A DNA stretch of 51,184 nucleotides from an uncultured Pseudomonadota bacterium (GCA_903919315.1 CAIXHP010000016.1:1-51184); one strand, 5' to 3'; positions 28,679 to 43,405 are shown, numbered from the stretch's first letter. Numbers and translations: made by a program. The notes: a model not told the origin generated them from the sequence alone.

Positions 28679-28718
28679 TTGATTGCTTTTTCCTAAATTA
28701 GGTAATGTTTCCTATATT
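28679..28718 (+). promoter_or_regulatory. candidate rpoBC promoter
   Basis: TTGATT (28679-28684) and TAATGT (28703-28708) are 18 bases apart; a second -10-like TATATT lies at 28713-28718. This AT-rich stretch is the best promoter candidate before rpoB, about 240 bases from its start. Confidence 0.3.
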
Positions 28719-28953
28719 TTTGTGGCCTAATCGCGTTTGGTCGGAAAATATCTTCCTTGCTTCCCCCCGTTATCCCCGCCATATTCCGCTCAAATTGCAG
28801 ACATGCAACGAATTCCGCAGGCGGCGAGGGCTGAGGCCTTTGTGTTGTCGTGCGGTGTTTTTTGTTTTTTACGGCGCTTTTGGGCGTTTTTTGAGTTCAC
28901 ATCAAACAGGCCGCGCATCCCCGCGCGGCGGCTGACAGTACGAGAGGCAAGAC
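28719..28953 (+). other. long rpoB leader region
   Basis: This gene-free stretch contains T-runs at 28858-28863, 28865-28870 and 28887-28892 and a perfect seven-base-pair GC hairpin (GCCGCGC/GCGCGGC, 28910-28929) directly before the rpoB ribosome-binding region. An attenuator-like role is possible, but no single classical terminator stem fits well before the T-runs. Confidence 0.3.
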
Positions 28954-31900
28954 ATGGCGCAGAGTGCATCCACCGTCGCGTTGGGCAAGAGCTTCACCGG
29001 TCGTAAAAAGATCCGCAAGAGCTTCGGGCGAATTCCCGAAGTGGCGGAGATGCCCAATCTGATCGAGGTGCAGCGCCGTTCCTACGACAATTTCCTCCAG
29101 ATGGACGTGCCGGTGCCGCAGCGCCAACGCATGGGCTTGCAGGAAGTGCTGCAATCCGCGTTCCCGATCAAGGATTTCTCGGAACGCGCCGTTCTCGATT
29201 TCGTGTCTTACGAACTCGAACAGCCGAAATACGATGTCGAAGAATGCCAACAACGCGGCATGACCTTTGCCGCGCCGCTCAAGGTGACGCTGCGCCTCAC
29301 CGTGTTCGACGTTGATGAAACCACCGGCGTGAAGTCGATCCGCGACATCAAGGAACAGGACGTTTACATGGGCGACATGCCGCTCATGACCGCCAACGGC
29401 ACCTTTGTCGTTAACGGCACCGAGCGCGTGATCGTCAGCCAGATGCATCGCAGCCCCGGCGTGTTCTTTGATCACGACAAGGGCAAGACCCATTCGTCGG
29501 GCAAGTATCTGTTCGCCGCGCGCGTCATTCCTTATCGCGGTTCGTGGCTCGACTTTGAATTCGATGCCAAGGATTTGGTCTATGTCCGCATTGACCGTCG
29601 CCGCAAGCTGCCGGTTACGACGCTGCTTTACGCGCTCGACAGCATGGACACTGAAAAGCTCCGCGCCAAGCACAAGAAGGACGGCAAGCCGCTGGCCGCG
29701 CAAGACGTGCAAGGCATGCCGAAGGAAGAAGTCCTCTCGGCTTTCTACGAAACCATCGCCTACAAACGCGCCAAGAACGGCTGGACGACTTCGTTCAATG
29801 CCGAGCGCTTGAAGGGGCAAAAGCTGTTGGCCGATCTGGTCGATGCGAAGAACGGCAAGACGTTGGCCGAAGCGGGCGTGAAGATGGCGCCGCGTCTGAT
29901 CGCCAAGCTGGTCGAACAGGGCGTGAAGGACATTCTGGTTCAACCCGAAGAAATCATGGGCCGTTACCTCGCGGCGGACATGATCGACGAGAAGACCGGC
30001 GTCGTGATGTTCGAAGCGGGCGATGAACTCACCGCCGATATTCTCGAACAAATCGAAGAAGCGGGCATGAAGGAAATCCCGCTGTTGGGCATCGACCATG
30101 TCAACGTCGGTCCCTATATCCGCAACACGATGATGGCGGACAAGAACGCCACGCGCGAAGAAGCTCTGATCGACATCTATCGCGTCATGCGCCCCGGCGA
30201 GCCGCCGACCCTTGAGTCCGCCGATGCCTTGTTCCATGGTCTGTTCTTTGATCTGGAGCGTTACGATCTTTCGCCCGTGGGCCGCGTCAAGATGAACGCC
30301 CGTCTTGAGTTCAAGACGGACGATCAGGTGCGCGTCCTCCGCAAGGAAGACATCATCAAGATTCTGCGTATTCTCTGCGATCTCAAGGATGGTCGCGGCG
30401 AAATCGACGACATCGACCATCTCGGCAACCGCCGCGTGCGCTCGGTCGGCGAATTGATGGAGAACCAATACCGAGTCGGCTTGCTGCGCATGGAACGCGC
30501 GATCCGCGAGCGTATGAGCTCCATCGAGATCGACACGGTCATGCCGCACGATCTCATCAACGCCAAGCCCGCCGCCGCCGCCGTGCGCGAGTTCTTTGGC
30601 TCGTCGCAGCTCAGCCAGTTTATGGATCAGACCAACCCGCTGTCGGAGATCACCCACAAGCGTCGCGTCTCGGCCCTTGGGCCGGGCGGTTTGACCCGCG
30701 AACGCGCAGGCTTTGAAGTCCGCGACGTTCACCCCACCCACTATGGCCGTATCTGCCCGATTGAAACGCCGGAAGGCCCGAATATCGGTCTGATCAACTC
30801 GCTGGCCACCTACGCCCGCGTTAATCAATACGGCTTTATCGAAAGCCCCTATCGCCGCGTCAAGAACGCCAAGGTGACGGCGGAAGTCGTCTATCTGTCG
30901 GCGATGGAAGAGGGCCAGTACACGATCGCGCAGGCGAACGCCGAACTCGACAAGAGCGGCAAGTTCGTCAACGAAACGATCATCGCCCGCAAGAACGGCG
31001 AAAACATCGCCGCTCCGGCGGAAAGCATCGACTTCATCGACGTGTCGCCGAAACAGATTGTTTCGGTCGCCGCTGCGCTGATCCCGTTCCTTGAAAACGA
31101 CGACGCGAACCGCGCCCTCATGGGCTCGAACATGCAACGTCAGGCCGTTCCCTTGCTGCGCAACGACGCGCCGCTGGTGGGCACCGGCATGGAAGGCGTT
31201 GTGGCTCGCGATTCCGGCGTGGCGATTGCCTCCAAGCGCTCCGGCGTGGTCGATCAGGTGGACGCGACGCGTATCGTCATTCGCGCCACGGACGACAGCG
31301 ACTCCGCTGCGCCCGGCGTTGACATCTACAACATGCTGAAGTTCCAACGCTCGAACCAGAGCACCTGCATCACGCAGCGTCCGCTGGTCAAGGTGGGCGA
31401 CGTGGTCAAGCAGGGCGACATCATCGCCGACGGCCCCTCGACGCAGCTCGGCGAGCTGGCTCTGGGCCGCAACGTGCTGGTCGCGTTTATGCCTTGGAAC
31501 GGTTACAACTTCGAAGACTCCATCCTGATCTCCGAACGGATCGTCAGCGAGGATGTCTTCACCTCGATCCACATCGAGGAATTCGAAGTCATGGCCCGCG
31601 ACACCAAGCTGGGTCAGGAAGAAATCACGCGCGATATTCCGAACGTCGGCGAGGAAGCGCTGAAGAACCTCGACGAAGCGGGCATCGTTTACATCGGCGC
31701 GGAAGTGAATCCGGGCGACATTCTGATCGGCAAGGTCACGCCGAAGGGCGAAAGCCCGATGACGCCGGAAGAAAAACTTCTGCGCGCCATCTTTGGCGAA
31801 AAGGCCGCCGACGTGCGCGACACGTCGCTGCGTCTGCCGCCGGGCGTGTCCGGAACGATTGTCGAAGTGCGGGTCTTCTCGCGCCGTGGCGTCGAAAAGG

Positions 31901-33219
31901 ATCAACGCGCCATCGCCATCGAACGTTCGGAAATCGAACGTCTGGCGAAGGATCGCGACGACGAACGCGCCATTCTGGAGCGTAGCTTCTTCGACCGTCT
32001 GCGCGAACTGCTGTTGAACCAAAAGGCCGCTGCGGGGCCGAAGAACTTCCCCGTGGGCAAGGTTATCACGGCGGACGTGCTTGAAGACTACACCAAGGGC
32101 CAGTGGCGTCAGATCAGCGTCAAAGACGACAAGGTGATGGAGCAGGTCGAAGGCATCAGCAAAGTCTTCGACGACCAGATCAACGCGCTCAAAAAACGTT
32201 TTGAGGACAAGGTCTCAAAGCTGCAGCGCGGCGACGAACTGCCTCCGGGCGTGATGAAGATGGTCAAGGTGTTCGTCGCGGTAAAGCGCAAGCTGCAACC
32301 TGGCGACAAGATGGCTGGTCGCCACGGCAACAAGGGTGTCGTTTCGCGCATCCTGCCCGTGGAAGACATGCCCTATCTGCCGGACGGCACCTCGGTCGAC
32401 ATCGTGTTGAACCCGCTCGGCGTGCCTTCGCGTATGAACGTGGGGCAGATTTTGGAAACTCACTTGGGTTGGGCCTCGGCCAACCTCGGCAAGCAAGTCG
32501 GGCAGGCGCTTGATCAATATCAGGCTTTGATCCGTCAGGATAAGAAGGCCAGCCTCGTCGACATGCGCGCGCAGCTGAAGACGATCTATGGCGACGAAGG
32601 CTTTAAGCGCGACATCGCCGATCTGTCGGACGACGAAACGCTGGAGCTGGCGCACAATTTGCGCGTCGGCGTGCCGGTCGCTACGCCTGTGTTTGACGGC
32701 GCGCGCGAAGCCGACATCGAACGGATGCTGGAACTCGCGGGCCTCGACAAGTCGGGTCAGGAAACCCTGATCGACGGTCGCACCGGCGAACCCTTCGACC
32801 GCAAGGTCACGGTGGGCTACATCTATATCCTCAAGCTCCACCATTTGGTCGACGACAAGATCCATGCGCGTTCCATCGGGCCTTACTCGCTCGTGACGCA
32901 ACAGCCTTTGGGCGGCAAGGCGCAGTTCGGCGGCCAACGCTTCGGGGAAATGGAAGTCTGGGCGCTGGAGGCCTACGGCGCGGCCTATACGCTGCAGGAA
33001 ATGCTCACGGTCAAGTCCGATGACGTGTCGGGCCGCACCAAGGTCTATGAGGCCATCGTGCGCGGCGAAGACAACTTCGAGTCCGGCATTCCTGAATCCT
33101 TCAACGTGTTGATCAAGGAACTCCGTTCACTTGGCCTCAACGTCGAATTGGATCAGAAAAAGCTGGTGGCGGAGCAGGACAACGAAGCTCAGGCCGCGTT
33201 GCCGGAATCGGCGGAGTGA
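28954..33219 (+). CDS. rpoB: RNA polymerase beta subunit
   Basis: 1421 residues, somewhat longer than the 1340-1390 usual in proteobacteria. Forms the catalytic centre of RNA polymerase with RpoC. The rifampicin-binding cluster is clear ([18 protein letters not shown] then [12 protein letters not shown]), with Asp516, His526 and Ser531 equivalents of the E. coli enzyme all in the sensitive state. Also visible: [18 protein letters not shown], the [10 protein letters not shown] active-site stretch, and the C-terminal [22 protein letters not shown] at 28954 follows GAGAGGC. It is not preceded by rplL; an unknown 148-residue gene starts three bases after its stop. Confidence 0.98.
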   Translation: MAQSASTVALGKSFTGRKKIRKSFGRIPEVAEMPNLIEVQRRSYDNFLQMDVPVPQRQRMGLQEVLQSAFPIKDFSERAVLDFVSYELEQPKYDVEECQQRGMTFAAPLKVTLRLTVFDVDETTGVKSIRDIKEQDVYMGDMPLMTANGTFVVNGTERVIVSQMHRSPGVFFDHDKGKTHSSGKYLFAARVIPYRGSWLDFEFDAKDLVYVRIDRRRKLPVTTLLYALDSMDTEKLRAKHKKDGKPLAAQDVQGMPKEEVLSAFYETIAYKRAKNGWTTSFNAERLKGQKLLADLVDAKNGKTLAEAGVKMAPRLIAKLVEQGVKDILVQPEEIMGRYLAADMIDEKTGVVMFEAGDELTADILEQIEEAGMKEIPLLGIDHVNVGPYIRNTMMADKNATREEALIDIYRVMRPGEPPTLESADALFHGLFFDLERYDLSPVGRVKMNARLEFKTDDQVRVLRKEDIIKILRILCDLKDGRGEIDDIDHLGNRRVRSVGELMENQYRVGLLRMERAIRERMSSIEIDTVMPHDLINAKPAAAAVREFFGSSQLSQFMDQTNPLSEITHKRRVSALGPGGLTRERAGFEVRDVHPTHYGRICPIETPEGPNIGLINSLATYARVNQYGFIESPYRRVKNAKVTAEVVYLSAMEEGQYTIAQANAELDKSGKFVNETIIARKNGENIAAPAESIDFIDVSPKQIVSVAAALIPFLENDDANRALMGSNMQRQAVPLLRNDAPLVGTGMEGVVARDSGVAIASKRSGVVDQVDATRIVIRATDDSDSAAPGVDIYNMLKFQRSNQSTCITQRPLVKVGDVVKQGDIIADGPSTQLGELALGRNVLVAFMPWNGYNFEDSILISERIVSEDVFTSIHIEEFEVMARDTKLGQEEITRDIPNVGEEALKNLDEAGIVYIGAEVNPGDILIGKVTPKGESPMTPEEKLLRAIFGEKAADVRDTSLRLPPGVSGTIVEVRVFSRRGVEKDQRAIAIERSEIERLAKDRDDERAILERSFFDRLRELLLNQKAAAGPKNFPVGKVITADVLEDYTKGQWRQISVKDDKVMEQVEGISKVFDDQINALKKRFEDKVSKLQRGDELPPGVMKMVKVFVAVKRKLQPGDKMAGRHGNKGVVSRILPVEDMPYLPDGTSVDIVLNPLGVPSRMNVGQILETHLGWASANLGKQVGQALDQYQALIRQDKKASLVDMRAQLKTIYGDEGFKRDIADLSDDETLELAHNLRVGVPVATPVFDGAREADIERMLELAGLDKSGQETLIDGRTGEPFDRKVTVGYIYILKLHHLVDDKIHARSIGPYSLVTQQPLGGKAQFGGQRFGEMEVWALEAYGAAYTLQEMLTVKSDDVSGRTKVYEAIVRGEDNFESGIPESFNVLIKELRSLGLNVELDQKKLVAEQDNEAQAALPESAE

Positions 33220-33222
33220 TCC

Positions 33223-33669
33223 ATGACGGGCAAAGCCGATATCTATTTGGAGCATGTCCTCAATCATCACCAGAATGAGAGGATTCAGGTTTGCGTCTAT
33301 TATAGTGGCGATTGGAAGCAGGCTGCTGACACGGTGGTGGCTGAAGGGGGGGAAGTGTTGACATATCAAGGTGGCTATCCGCATGACCCAAATGAAATCA
33401 AGCGTTGCCATTATATGGAGTGTAACGTTCCCTGTCGCTCTATCCCTGATCTCTTGAGCCGGAGTCAGATTGTTGCTACGCGGGTGAATCTGGTTCAGCG
33501 GCATGAAGGAGGCGGATTTGATTGGGCCAGAACGACACGCATGATGAATGAGGCTGACGCTGGTTCTCTGGATTTGCGGCTAGAATTCGTTGAGCGGCGC
33601 GGCGGCAGAGCCATACGAGGACGGATTGTTGGAATACGCAATATGACCCAATCTTTGCAGTCACAATAA
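33223..33669 (+). CDS. unknown protein encoded between rpoB and rpoC
   Basis: 148 residues. Starts three bases after the rpoB stop, with its GGAG ribosome-binding site formed by the last rpoB codons, so translation is likely coupled. No signal peptide or membrane segment; probably cytoplasmic. Four cysteines (24, 62, 67, 71), with K-R-C-x4-C-x3-C in the middle, could bind metal. The C-terminal third is basic (ERRGGRAIRGRIVG). I recognise no family. It is more AT-rich than rpoB and rpoC. Being inside the operon, it would be made in step with RNA polymerase; a role in transcription is possible but only an inference from position. Confidence 0.75.
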   Translation: MTGKADIYLEHVLNHHQNERIQVCVYYSGDWKQAADTVVAEGGEVLTYQGGYPHDPNEIKRCHYMECNVPCRSIPDLLSRSQIVATRVNLVQRHEGGGFDWARTTRMMNEADAGSLDLRLEFVERRGGRAIRGRIVGIRNMTQSLQSQ

Positions 33670-33738
33670 CGGGCCAAGCTTAGGCCCCACGTCGAAAACC
33701 AAGATTAATCGCGTAAGTTCACGCAATCGGGAGAGTAA

Positions 33739-37923
<4,185 letters not shown>

Positions 37924-37955
37924 GCGCCGCTCAACTCAGGCATGTTCTATTGGGA

Positions 37956-37999
37956 ACAGTCGACTCTCTGCGAAAGCAGGAAGTCGGCTGTTTCTATTT
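37956..37999 (+). terminator. rho-independent terminator of rpoBC
   Basis: ACAGTCGACT pairs with AGTCGGCTGT (one G-U), and inside it CTGC-GAAA-GCAG forms a stem with a GNRA tetraloop. A T-rich tail (TTTCTATTT) follows. It starts 32 bases after the rpoC stop. Confidence 0.75.
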
Positions 38000-38054
38000 G
38001 TAGAGCTTGATGAGATAGCTTGTTGGAATGTGATCAGGGATCGTGCATTTGTCG

Positions 38055-38660
38055 CTATGTCTGCGAATAGTCTATGTGCAGGTGAGGTAAATTATCCGCA
38101 TTAAACCGAACGTGAATTTCCAAATCCCATAAGTCCCCTTGAGCGCCGACTTTGTTTTTTTCAAATACGGTCAAAAACTGGAACCCGAGCTTACGCGGCA
38201 CCATGCATGAAGCTTGGTTTCCCGGAGCCGTTCGCAGTTCGAGGCGTTTGATGATTAAATGCTGGAAGCCGTAGCGCGTAAATATATTTGCCATTTCTGT
38301 GGCATAACCTTTCCCGCTTGCGCTCTTGCGGACGATATACCCGATACGTCCTTTTGGAACAGTCCAGTCGAGATGATGGAATGAGCAGGCTCCAATCAGC
38401 TGTCCTGTGTCTTTTGAGAAAGCTGCAAATTCGAGGAAGTCACGGTTGTACCAACTTGATAGTGCATTATTGATATAAACCTGAATATCGTCTTTTGTCG
38501 TCTGCTCTTTGCTCAGGATGCCACCGTACCACTTGTTAAGCTGTTCCCAGCTTTCTTGCTGCAATTTATGCAGCTCTGACACATCGCTTATGGCCCACGG
38601 GCGCAAAAGAAGGCGGTCGGTTGCAATGCTTGTTGGTAAGGTGAGGAGTTGCGGATTCAT
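38055..38660 (-). CDS. GNAT-family N-acetyltransferase (RimJ/RimL type)
   Basis: 201 residues. Fold markers are TDRLLLRPWAISDVSELHKL at the N-terminus, IGACSFHHLD and GRIGYIVRKSASGKGYATEM (acetyl-CoA-binding motif A), then LELRTAPGNQAS and KLGFQF at the C-terminus. Members acetylate amino groups of proteins (such as ribosomal protein N-termini) or small molecules; the substrate cannot be told here. It is convergent with rpoC, the terminator lying between them, and is visibly more AT-rich than its neighbours, suggesting separate acquisition. Confidence 0.85.
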   Translation of the reverse strand: MNPQLLTLPTSIATDRLLLRPWAISDVSELHKLQQESWEQLNKWYGGILSKEQTTKDDIQVYINNALSSWYNRDFLEFAAFSKDTGQLIGACSFHHLDWTVPKGRIGYIVRKSASGKGYATEMANIFTRYGFQHLIIKRLELRTAPGNQASCMVPRKLGFQFLTVFEKNKVGAQGDLWDLEIHVRFNADNLPHLHIDYSQT

Positions 38661-38719
38661 CTGTGTCTCCGTGGGCTATTTAGTGTCAGGTGTGTTGGGA
38701 AATGAACGCAATTCGGTGA

Positions 38720-40549
38720 TTACCTGTTGCGCTTCTGCAAAGCGGAATTTTTCTGGAATTTGGCTTCGTCGATCCACCACGCGTCGACGGCGTTGAGGCC
38801 GTATTTGGGGGCGGTGGCGGGTTGGCCAAAGATGTCCCAGTTGGCGACGCGATAAGCGCCGAGATACCAGTGCGGAATGACGTAGTGGTTCCACAACAGC
38901 ACACGATCCAGCGCACGGCACAGCGTCATAAGGCTGGCGCGGTCGGGCGCGTGGATCAGTTTTTCCACGAGCGCGTCAACCACGGGATCTTTGACACCGA
39001 TCAGGTTACGGCTACCTTTCTGGTCGGCGCGTGACGACGACCAGACATCGCGCATCTCATTGCCCGGCGACAGGGATTGCCCAAAGGCGTGGACGATCAT
39101 GTCATAGTCAAAGTTGTCGATCAGGTTTTGGTATTGCGACGTGTCGACGATGCGGAAACTCGCCTGCACCCCGAGACGTTCAAGATTGCGGACGAAGGGT
39201 TGGATCCACCGTTCGAAGGCGGGGGAGTCGCTCAGGATCGAGAATTTCAACGGCTCGCCACTCGCGTTGACCAGCTTGCCGTCCTTGAGGTTCCATCCGG
39301 CTTGACGCAACAATTCGGCGGCTTTGCGTAAGTTATCACGGTTGTCGCCGCTGCCGTCCGTTTTGGGCGGCGTGTATGCCGTTGTAAAAACTTCGTCCGG
39401 AATCTTGCCGCGATACGGCTCAAGGACGGCCAGTTCTTCCGGCGAGGGGAGGCCTTGCGCGGCCAGCTCGGAATTTTCGAAGTAGCTCTTGGTGCGCTTG
39501 TACGCGCCAAAAGCGACGTTTTTGTTCGACCATTCGAAGTCAAAAGCGTAGTCGAGCGCTTCGCGCACGCGCACGTCGCTGAACAGCGCGCGGCGCATGT
39601 TGTAGACGAAACCTTGCATCCCCGTCGGCAATTCGTTTCTGATTTCGCGCTTGAGGATCAGGCCTTGCTTGACGGGAGGCGCGGTGTAGGCCGTGGCCCA
39701 CTCCTTGGCGATGTTTTCTTGGCGAAAGTCATAGCGCCCCGCGAAGAACGCTTCGAGCGCCACGGTCACGTCGCGATAATAGTCATAGCGCAACGTATCG
39801 AAGTTGTAGCGCCCCTTGTTGACGGGAAGATCGCGTCCCCACCAGTCCGCCACGCGTTTGTAGGAGATGGTGCGCCCGGGGACGAGGCTTTCGATCTTGT
39901 AGGGGCCGCTGCCTAAGATCGGCTCCAGCGTCGTCGCGGCGAAATCCTTGCCTTGCCAGAAGTGTTTCGCCAACACCGGCAATTGGCCCATGATGAGCGG
40001 CAACTCGGTGTTGCCTGCTTCGCGGAAGGTGAATTTGACATCGCGCTCACCGGTTTTCTCCGCCTTTGCGACATCCTTGTAGTAGCTGCGGTAGAAGGGG
40101 TGGCCTTTGTCGCGCAGCGTTTCGAACGAGAAGATGACATCGTCGGGCGTAATCGGCTTGCCGTCGTGGAACCGCGCTTCGGAACGCAGTTTGTAGGCGA
40201 CCCAGCTGCGATCCGGCGCGACCGTGACGCTTTCCGCCACCCAGCCGTATTGGCTAAACGGCTCGTCCAGCGATGCCGCCATCAGGGTCTCAAACACGAT
40301 GCTGGAGTCGGCGGCGGCCATGCCTTTGAGGATGAACGGATTGACGTTGTCAAAGGTGCCGATGTCGGCCAGCCGCATTTCTCCGCCTTTGGGAGCGTCG
40401 GGGTTGATGTAGTTGAAGTGCGTAAAGCCGGGGGCGTATTTGGGTTCGCCATGCAGAGCGATGCCGTGTTTGGCGGGCTGTGCCACGGCGGCGAAGGGGA
40501 GCGCGAGAACAAAGGCCAGTACGGCGACGAATCCGAACAGTCGTTTCAT
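38720..40549 (-). CDS. peptide-type ABC transporter binding protein (YejA-like)
   Basis: 609 residues from ATG at 40549; a GTG three codons earlier is possible. A Sec signal peptide (about 1-23, ending AVAQPA) is followed by the large family-5 solute-binding fold: the HGIALHGEPKY entry motif, FNYINPDAPKGGEM, then FDNVNPFILKG and W-x-A-Y-K-L-R. The sequence closely resembles YejA, the binding protein for microcin-C-like and oligopeptide uptake. The permease and ATPase genes (yejB, yejE, yejF) are not adjacent, so it either works with distant partners or stands alone. Confidence 0.88.
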   Translation of the reverse strand: MKRLFGFVAVLAFVLALPFAAVAQPAKHGIALHGEPKYAPGFTHFNYINPDAPKGGEMRLADIGTFDNVNPFILKGMAAADSSIVFETLMAASLDEPFSQYGWVAESVTVAPDRSWVAYKLRSEARFHDGKPITPDDVIFSFETLRDKGHPFYRSYYKDVAKAEKTGERDVKFTFREAGNTELPLIMGQLPVLAKHFWQGKDFAATTLEPILGSGPYKIESLVPGRTISYKRVADWWGRDLPVNKGRYNFDTLRYDYYRDVTVALEAFFAGRYDFRQENIAKEWATAYTAPPVKQGLILKREIRNELPTGMQGFVYNMRRALFSDVRVREALDYAFDFEWSNKNVAFGAYKRTKSYFENSELAAQGLPSPEELAVLEPYRGKIPDEVFTTAYTPPKTDGSGDNRDNLRKAAELLRQAGWNLKDGKLVNASGEPLKFSILSDSPAFERWIQPFVRNLERLGVQASFRIVDTSQYQNLIDNFDYDMIVHAFGQSLSPGNEMRDVWSSSRADQKGSRNLIGVKDPVVDALVEKLIHAPDRASLMTLCRALDRVLLWNHYVIPHWYLGAYRVANWDIFGQPATAPKYGLNAVDAWWIDEAKFQKNSALQKRNR

Positions 40550-40607
40550 GCGTGGCACCTTCCAAGGAACGAGGGCTTCCCCTCCCCAATGAGAGGGGCG
40601 CGTCCGA

Positions 40608-41339
40608 TTATTCTTGCGACATGGCGATCAGATTTTGCCAGCGATGCGAGGACAAGAGGTGGGCGTAGATCAAGCCAATCCAGCCCTTGCGTCGCCAATC
40701 GAGGTAAACATTGTCGGGCAGGGCATCGAACTTTTGCGGGTCGATGACGAGAAAACCGCCAAGCTGCAACCGCGAGCCGTCCGGCAGGTCGATCTGCGCG
40801 TCGTTGGCGACCAGCAGATTATGCTCCTTCAGCGCGGTAGAGAATTCGTCGGTCACATCGCCCTGCTGGCGCAGCGCTCCGCAGAATTCCATGGTGCTTT
40901 GGGTGAAACCGCTGGGATTCTCGCCTTCAAACAAAGGAAACTCGCCTTGTTCGCTCAACACCTCGCTGGCTTCGTCGATGCACAGAACGAATTGCTTTTG
41001 TTCGGGGTCGTCCATCAGGATGAAGGGGTAACGGCGGACATAGGCGGGCAGGTAGCCCCCGTTGCGCCATTGGCCATCGGCCCCAATAAACAAATTGTGA
41101 TCGTTCTTCAGGCCTACAACCGCCGCAGGAATGGGCATCGGCCCGGCCGCAAACACGATGGGGTAGTGCGCCGCCGCCATGGGAAACTCGTCGACCAACA
41201 GCGGGATAGCGTTGGTGTTGGAGGCGAAACGGAAATTCTTGGGGCGCGAAACATGCAGGCCTACGTCGCGCACACGGTCGAGGGGGCGCGGAGCGTTGTA
41301 GAACATAGGCAAGGCGTTATCGGGCGTCGGGGCGTTCAT
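40608..41339 (-). CDS. SapC family protein
   Basis: 243 residues from ATG at 41339 (GGAG nine bases upstream); the frame extends 5' but overlaps the ugd leader without support. SapC-family features are the N-terminal MFYNAPRPLDRVRD-like segment, FRFASNTNAIPLLVDEF, HYPIVFA, and the GGYLPAYVRRYPFI motif. The family was named after a Campylobacter surface-layer gene cluster; its biochemical role is not established. No signal peptide is visible, so it is likely cytoplasmic. It precedes the YejA-like gene on the same strand and is divergent from ugd. Confidence 0.8.
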   Translation of the reverse strand: MNAPTPDNALPMFYNAPRPLDRVRDVGLHVSRPKNFRFASNTNAIPLLVDEFPMAAAHYPIVFAAGPMPIPAAVVGLKNDHNLFIGADGQWRNGGYLPAYVRRYPFILMDDPEQKQFVLCIDEASEVLSEQGEFPLFEGENPSGFTQSTMEFCGALRQQGDVTDEFSTALKEHNLLVANDAQIDLPDGSRLQLGGFLVIDPQKFDALPDNVYLDWRRKGWIGLIYAHLLSSHRWQNLIAMSQE

Positions 41340-41568
41340 TAAGGAACTCCATAAAAACTGAGGAATCAGTCGCCCCACCTTAGTCCGTTGCCTCGAAAAG
41401 CGAAAGTCCCTGAGAGGAACCGTTGCCGGAAAAGGGGATGTGATTTTCGAAACGAACACTTGTGGCCCAGACGCTCTATCGGTAACCTTGGGCGCGACAC
41501 GGAGGCATCTTTCATGGGCCTGCCGGACTGTTTGTGTGAAAATATTTGAACGAAAGGGACGCGAGTCC

Positions 41569-42891
41569 ATGAAGATCGTGATGCTTGGGGCCGGTTATGT
41601 CGGCCTTGTTTCAGGCGCTTGCTTTGCCGAATTTGGCGTTCAGGTCACCTGCGTGGATCCTGACGAGGGGAAGATCAAGCGGCTTCATGACGGAGTCATT
41701 CCGATTTTTGAGCCGGGCCTTGATGAACTTGTCGCCAAGAATGTGGCCGCTGAGCGTCTGAGTTTTGCTACCAGCCTTTCCAAATGCGCGCCCAAGGTGG
41801 ACGCGGTCTTTATCGCGGTCGGTACGCCGACGCGGCGCGGCGACGGGCATGCGGACCTGACTTATGTTTATCAGGCGGCGCGCGACATCGCGGCCTATCT
41901 GACCTCTGACCATTTTACCGTTGTGGTCACCAAGTCGACCGTGCCGATCGGAACGGGGCGCGAGGTGGAGAGGATTATTCGCGAAGCCAACCCCGCCGCG
42001 CGTTTTGCCGTAGCATCGAATCCCGAATTCCTGCGCGAGGGTTCGGCCATCGGCGATTTCATGCGTCCCGACCGCGTGGTGTTCGGCACGAACAGCGAAG
42101 AGGCCGCCGAGGTCATGAAATCGCTGTACCGCCCGCTCTATCTGCTGGAAACGCCGATTGTGCAGACGACCTTGGAGTCGTCCGAATTGACAAAATACGC
42201 GGGCAACGCTTTTCTGGCGACGAAGATCACCTTCATCAACGAAATGGCCGATCTTTGCGAAAAGGTCGGCGCGAACGTGCAGGATGTGGCGCGCGGCATC
42301 GGGCTGGACGGACGCATCGGCAAAAAGTTTCTGCATGCCGGGCCGGGCTATGGCGGTTCGTGCTTTCCCAAGGATACGCTGGCGCTCGTGAAGACGGCGC
42401 AGGCCGTTGGCGCGCCCGTGAGCCTTGTGGAGACGGTCGTCGCCGTCAATGACAAGCGCAAGAAAGCCATGGCCCAGCGCGTGATCGCCGCCGCTGGTGG
42501 CGATGTGAAGGGCAAGAAAGTCGCCGTTCTGGGCGTGTCTTTTAAACCCAACACGGACGATATGCGCGACAGCGTGGCGCTGGATGTCATCCCCGCGCTG
42601 CAGAAAGCGGGCGCGGTTGTTCAGGCCTTCGATCCCGTGGCGATGAAGGAAGCCTCCAAGCTTTTACCCGAAGTCCATTGGATGAAAGACACTTATGATG
42701 CGCTGCAAGGCGCGAGCGTTGCCGTGATCCTGACGGAGTGGAACGAATTCCGCTCCATCGACTTTGACCGCGCGAAGCAACTCATGGCGGTTCCGGTTCT
42801 GGTCGACCTTCGCAACATCTATAAGCCGGACGAAGTGGAGAAGCAGGGCTTCGCTTATAGCTCAATCGGGCGCGGCAAAATTTCCGGATGA
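41569..42891 (+). CDS. ugd: UDP-glucose 6-dehydrogenase
   Basis: 440 residues from ATG at 41569. Oxidises UDP-glucose to UDP-glucuronate with two NAD+, supplying acidic sugars for capsule, exopolysaccharide or lipid A changes. Rossmann motif GAGYVG at 7-12, NAD-contact IAVGTPTRRGDGHADL, Lys209 in the SSELTKYAGNAF helix, nucleophile Cys265 in GYGGSCFPKDT with Asp269. It is convergent with the pga operon (52 bases between stops). PNAG synthesis itself needs UDP-GlcNAc, not UDP-glucuronate, so the neighbourhood suggests a wider surface-polysaccharide region rather than a shared pathway. Confidence 0.95.
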   Translation: MKIVMLGAGYVGLVSGACFAEFGVQVTCVDPDEGKIKRLHDGVIPIFEPGLDELVAKNVAAERLSFATSLSKCAPKVDAVFIAVGTPTRRGDGHADLTYVYQAARDIAAYLTSDHFTVVVTKSTVPIGTGREVERIIREANPAARFAVASNPEFLREGSAIGDFMRPDRVVFGTNSEEAAEVMKSLYRPLYLLETPIVQTTLESSELTKYAGNAFLATKITFINEMADLCEKVGANVQDVARGIGLDGRIGKKFLHAGPGYGGSCFPKDTLALVKTAQAVGAPVSLVETVVAVNDKRKKAMAQRVIAAAGGDVKGKKVAVLGVSFKPNTDDMRDSVALDVIPALQKAGAVVQAFDPVAMKEASKLLPEVHWMKDTYDALQGASVAVILTEWNEFRSIDFDRAKQLMAVPVLVDLRNIYKPDEVEKQGFAYSSIGRGKISG

Positions 42892-42943
42892 CGCGTTCCG
42901 CGTCCCCGGCGACCCGTTTTCCGAGGTTTGTCTAACTGCTGTC

Positions 42944-43405
42944 TCAGCTGCGCAGGCTTACAATCTTAACAATTTTGCCTGCGCTGTTGTGGTGCAGTGT
43001 AATGTGGCGAGCTGATTGCATCGTGGCCACTTGCTTTGAGGGAATCTGGAACGAGTCGGCGACTTCATTGAGTTCCAGAGCGGGAACCATGTGACGGCGC
43101 TCCCTGTCACGGCTGCCAAAACGGAACTGGTTGTATATGGCCCAGCCGATTAACGATGCCCCGATGGGAATGGCAAACCATGCGTAAGTGGCGATGAGCC
43201 GGAGCGTGGCGAGGATAGAGGGCATGTCGACGGATTGAACGTCAAAGACGACCCAGTCCCACAGTTTCACAGCGTTGCTGTAGACATCCTTTGTAAGATA
43301 GACAAAGTACACCCACATCAAAACGGTCAGGATAACATCGCGGATATGCACCCACAACGGCGGCGGGTTGTGTTGGGATTCGACTATGTAATCGCGCTGT
43401 GTCAT
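42944..43405 (-). CDS. pgaD: PNAG synthase accessory subunit
   Basis: 153 residues from ATG at 43405, which overlaps the last codon of the pgaC frame (AGATGA). Two transmembrane segments (about 17-42 and 68-95) flank a short loop, followed by a cytoplasmic tail, as in E. coli PgaD (about 137 residues). PgaD stabilises PgaC and together they form the cyclic-di-GMP-responsive synthase. The upstream extension of this frame (to 43534) lies inside pgaC and is not used. Assignment rests on topology and position as the fourth gene of pgaABCD. Confidence 0.8.
   Translation of the reverse strand: MTQRDYIVESQHNPPPLWVHIRDVILTVLMWVYFVYLTKDVYSNAVKLWDWVVFDVQSVDMPSILATLRLIATYAWFAIPIGASLIGWAIYNQFRFGSRDRERRHMVPALELNEVADSFQIPSKQVATMQSARHITLHHNSAGKIVKIVSLRS

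Noticed and set aside
28897-32022. 1041-codon open frame on the strand opposite rpoB
   Set aside because: It mirrors rpoB codon bias. The protein is a His/Arg/Asp-rich mixture with no domains, and rpoB itself is unquestionable.
41340-41570. 5' extension of the SapC-like gene
   Set aside because: The extension overlaps the leader and first codon of the divergent ugd gene, is Arg-rich with no family match, and the ATG at 41339 has a ribosome-binding site.
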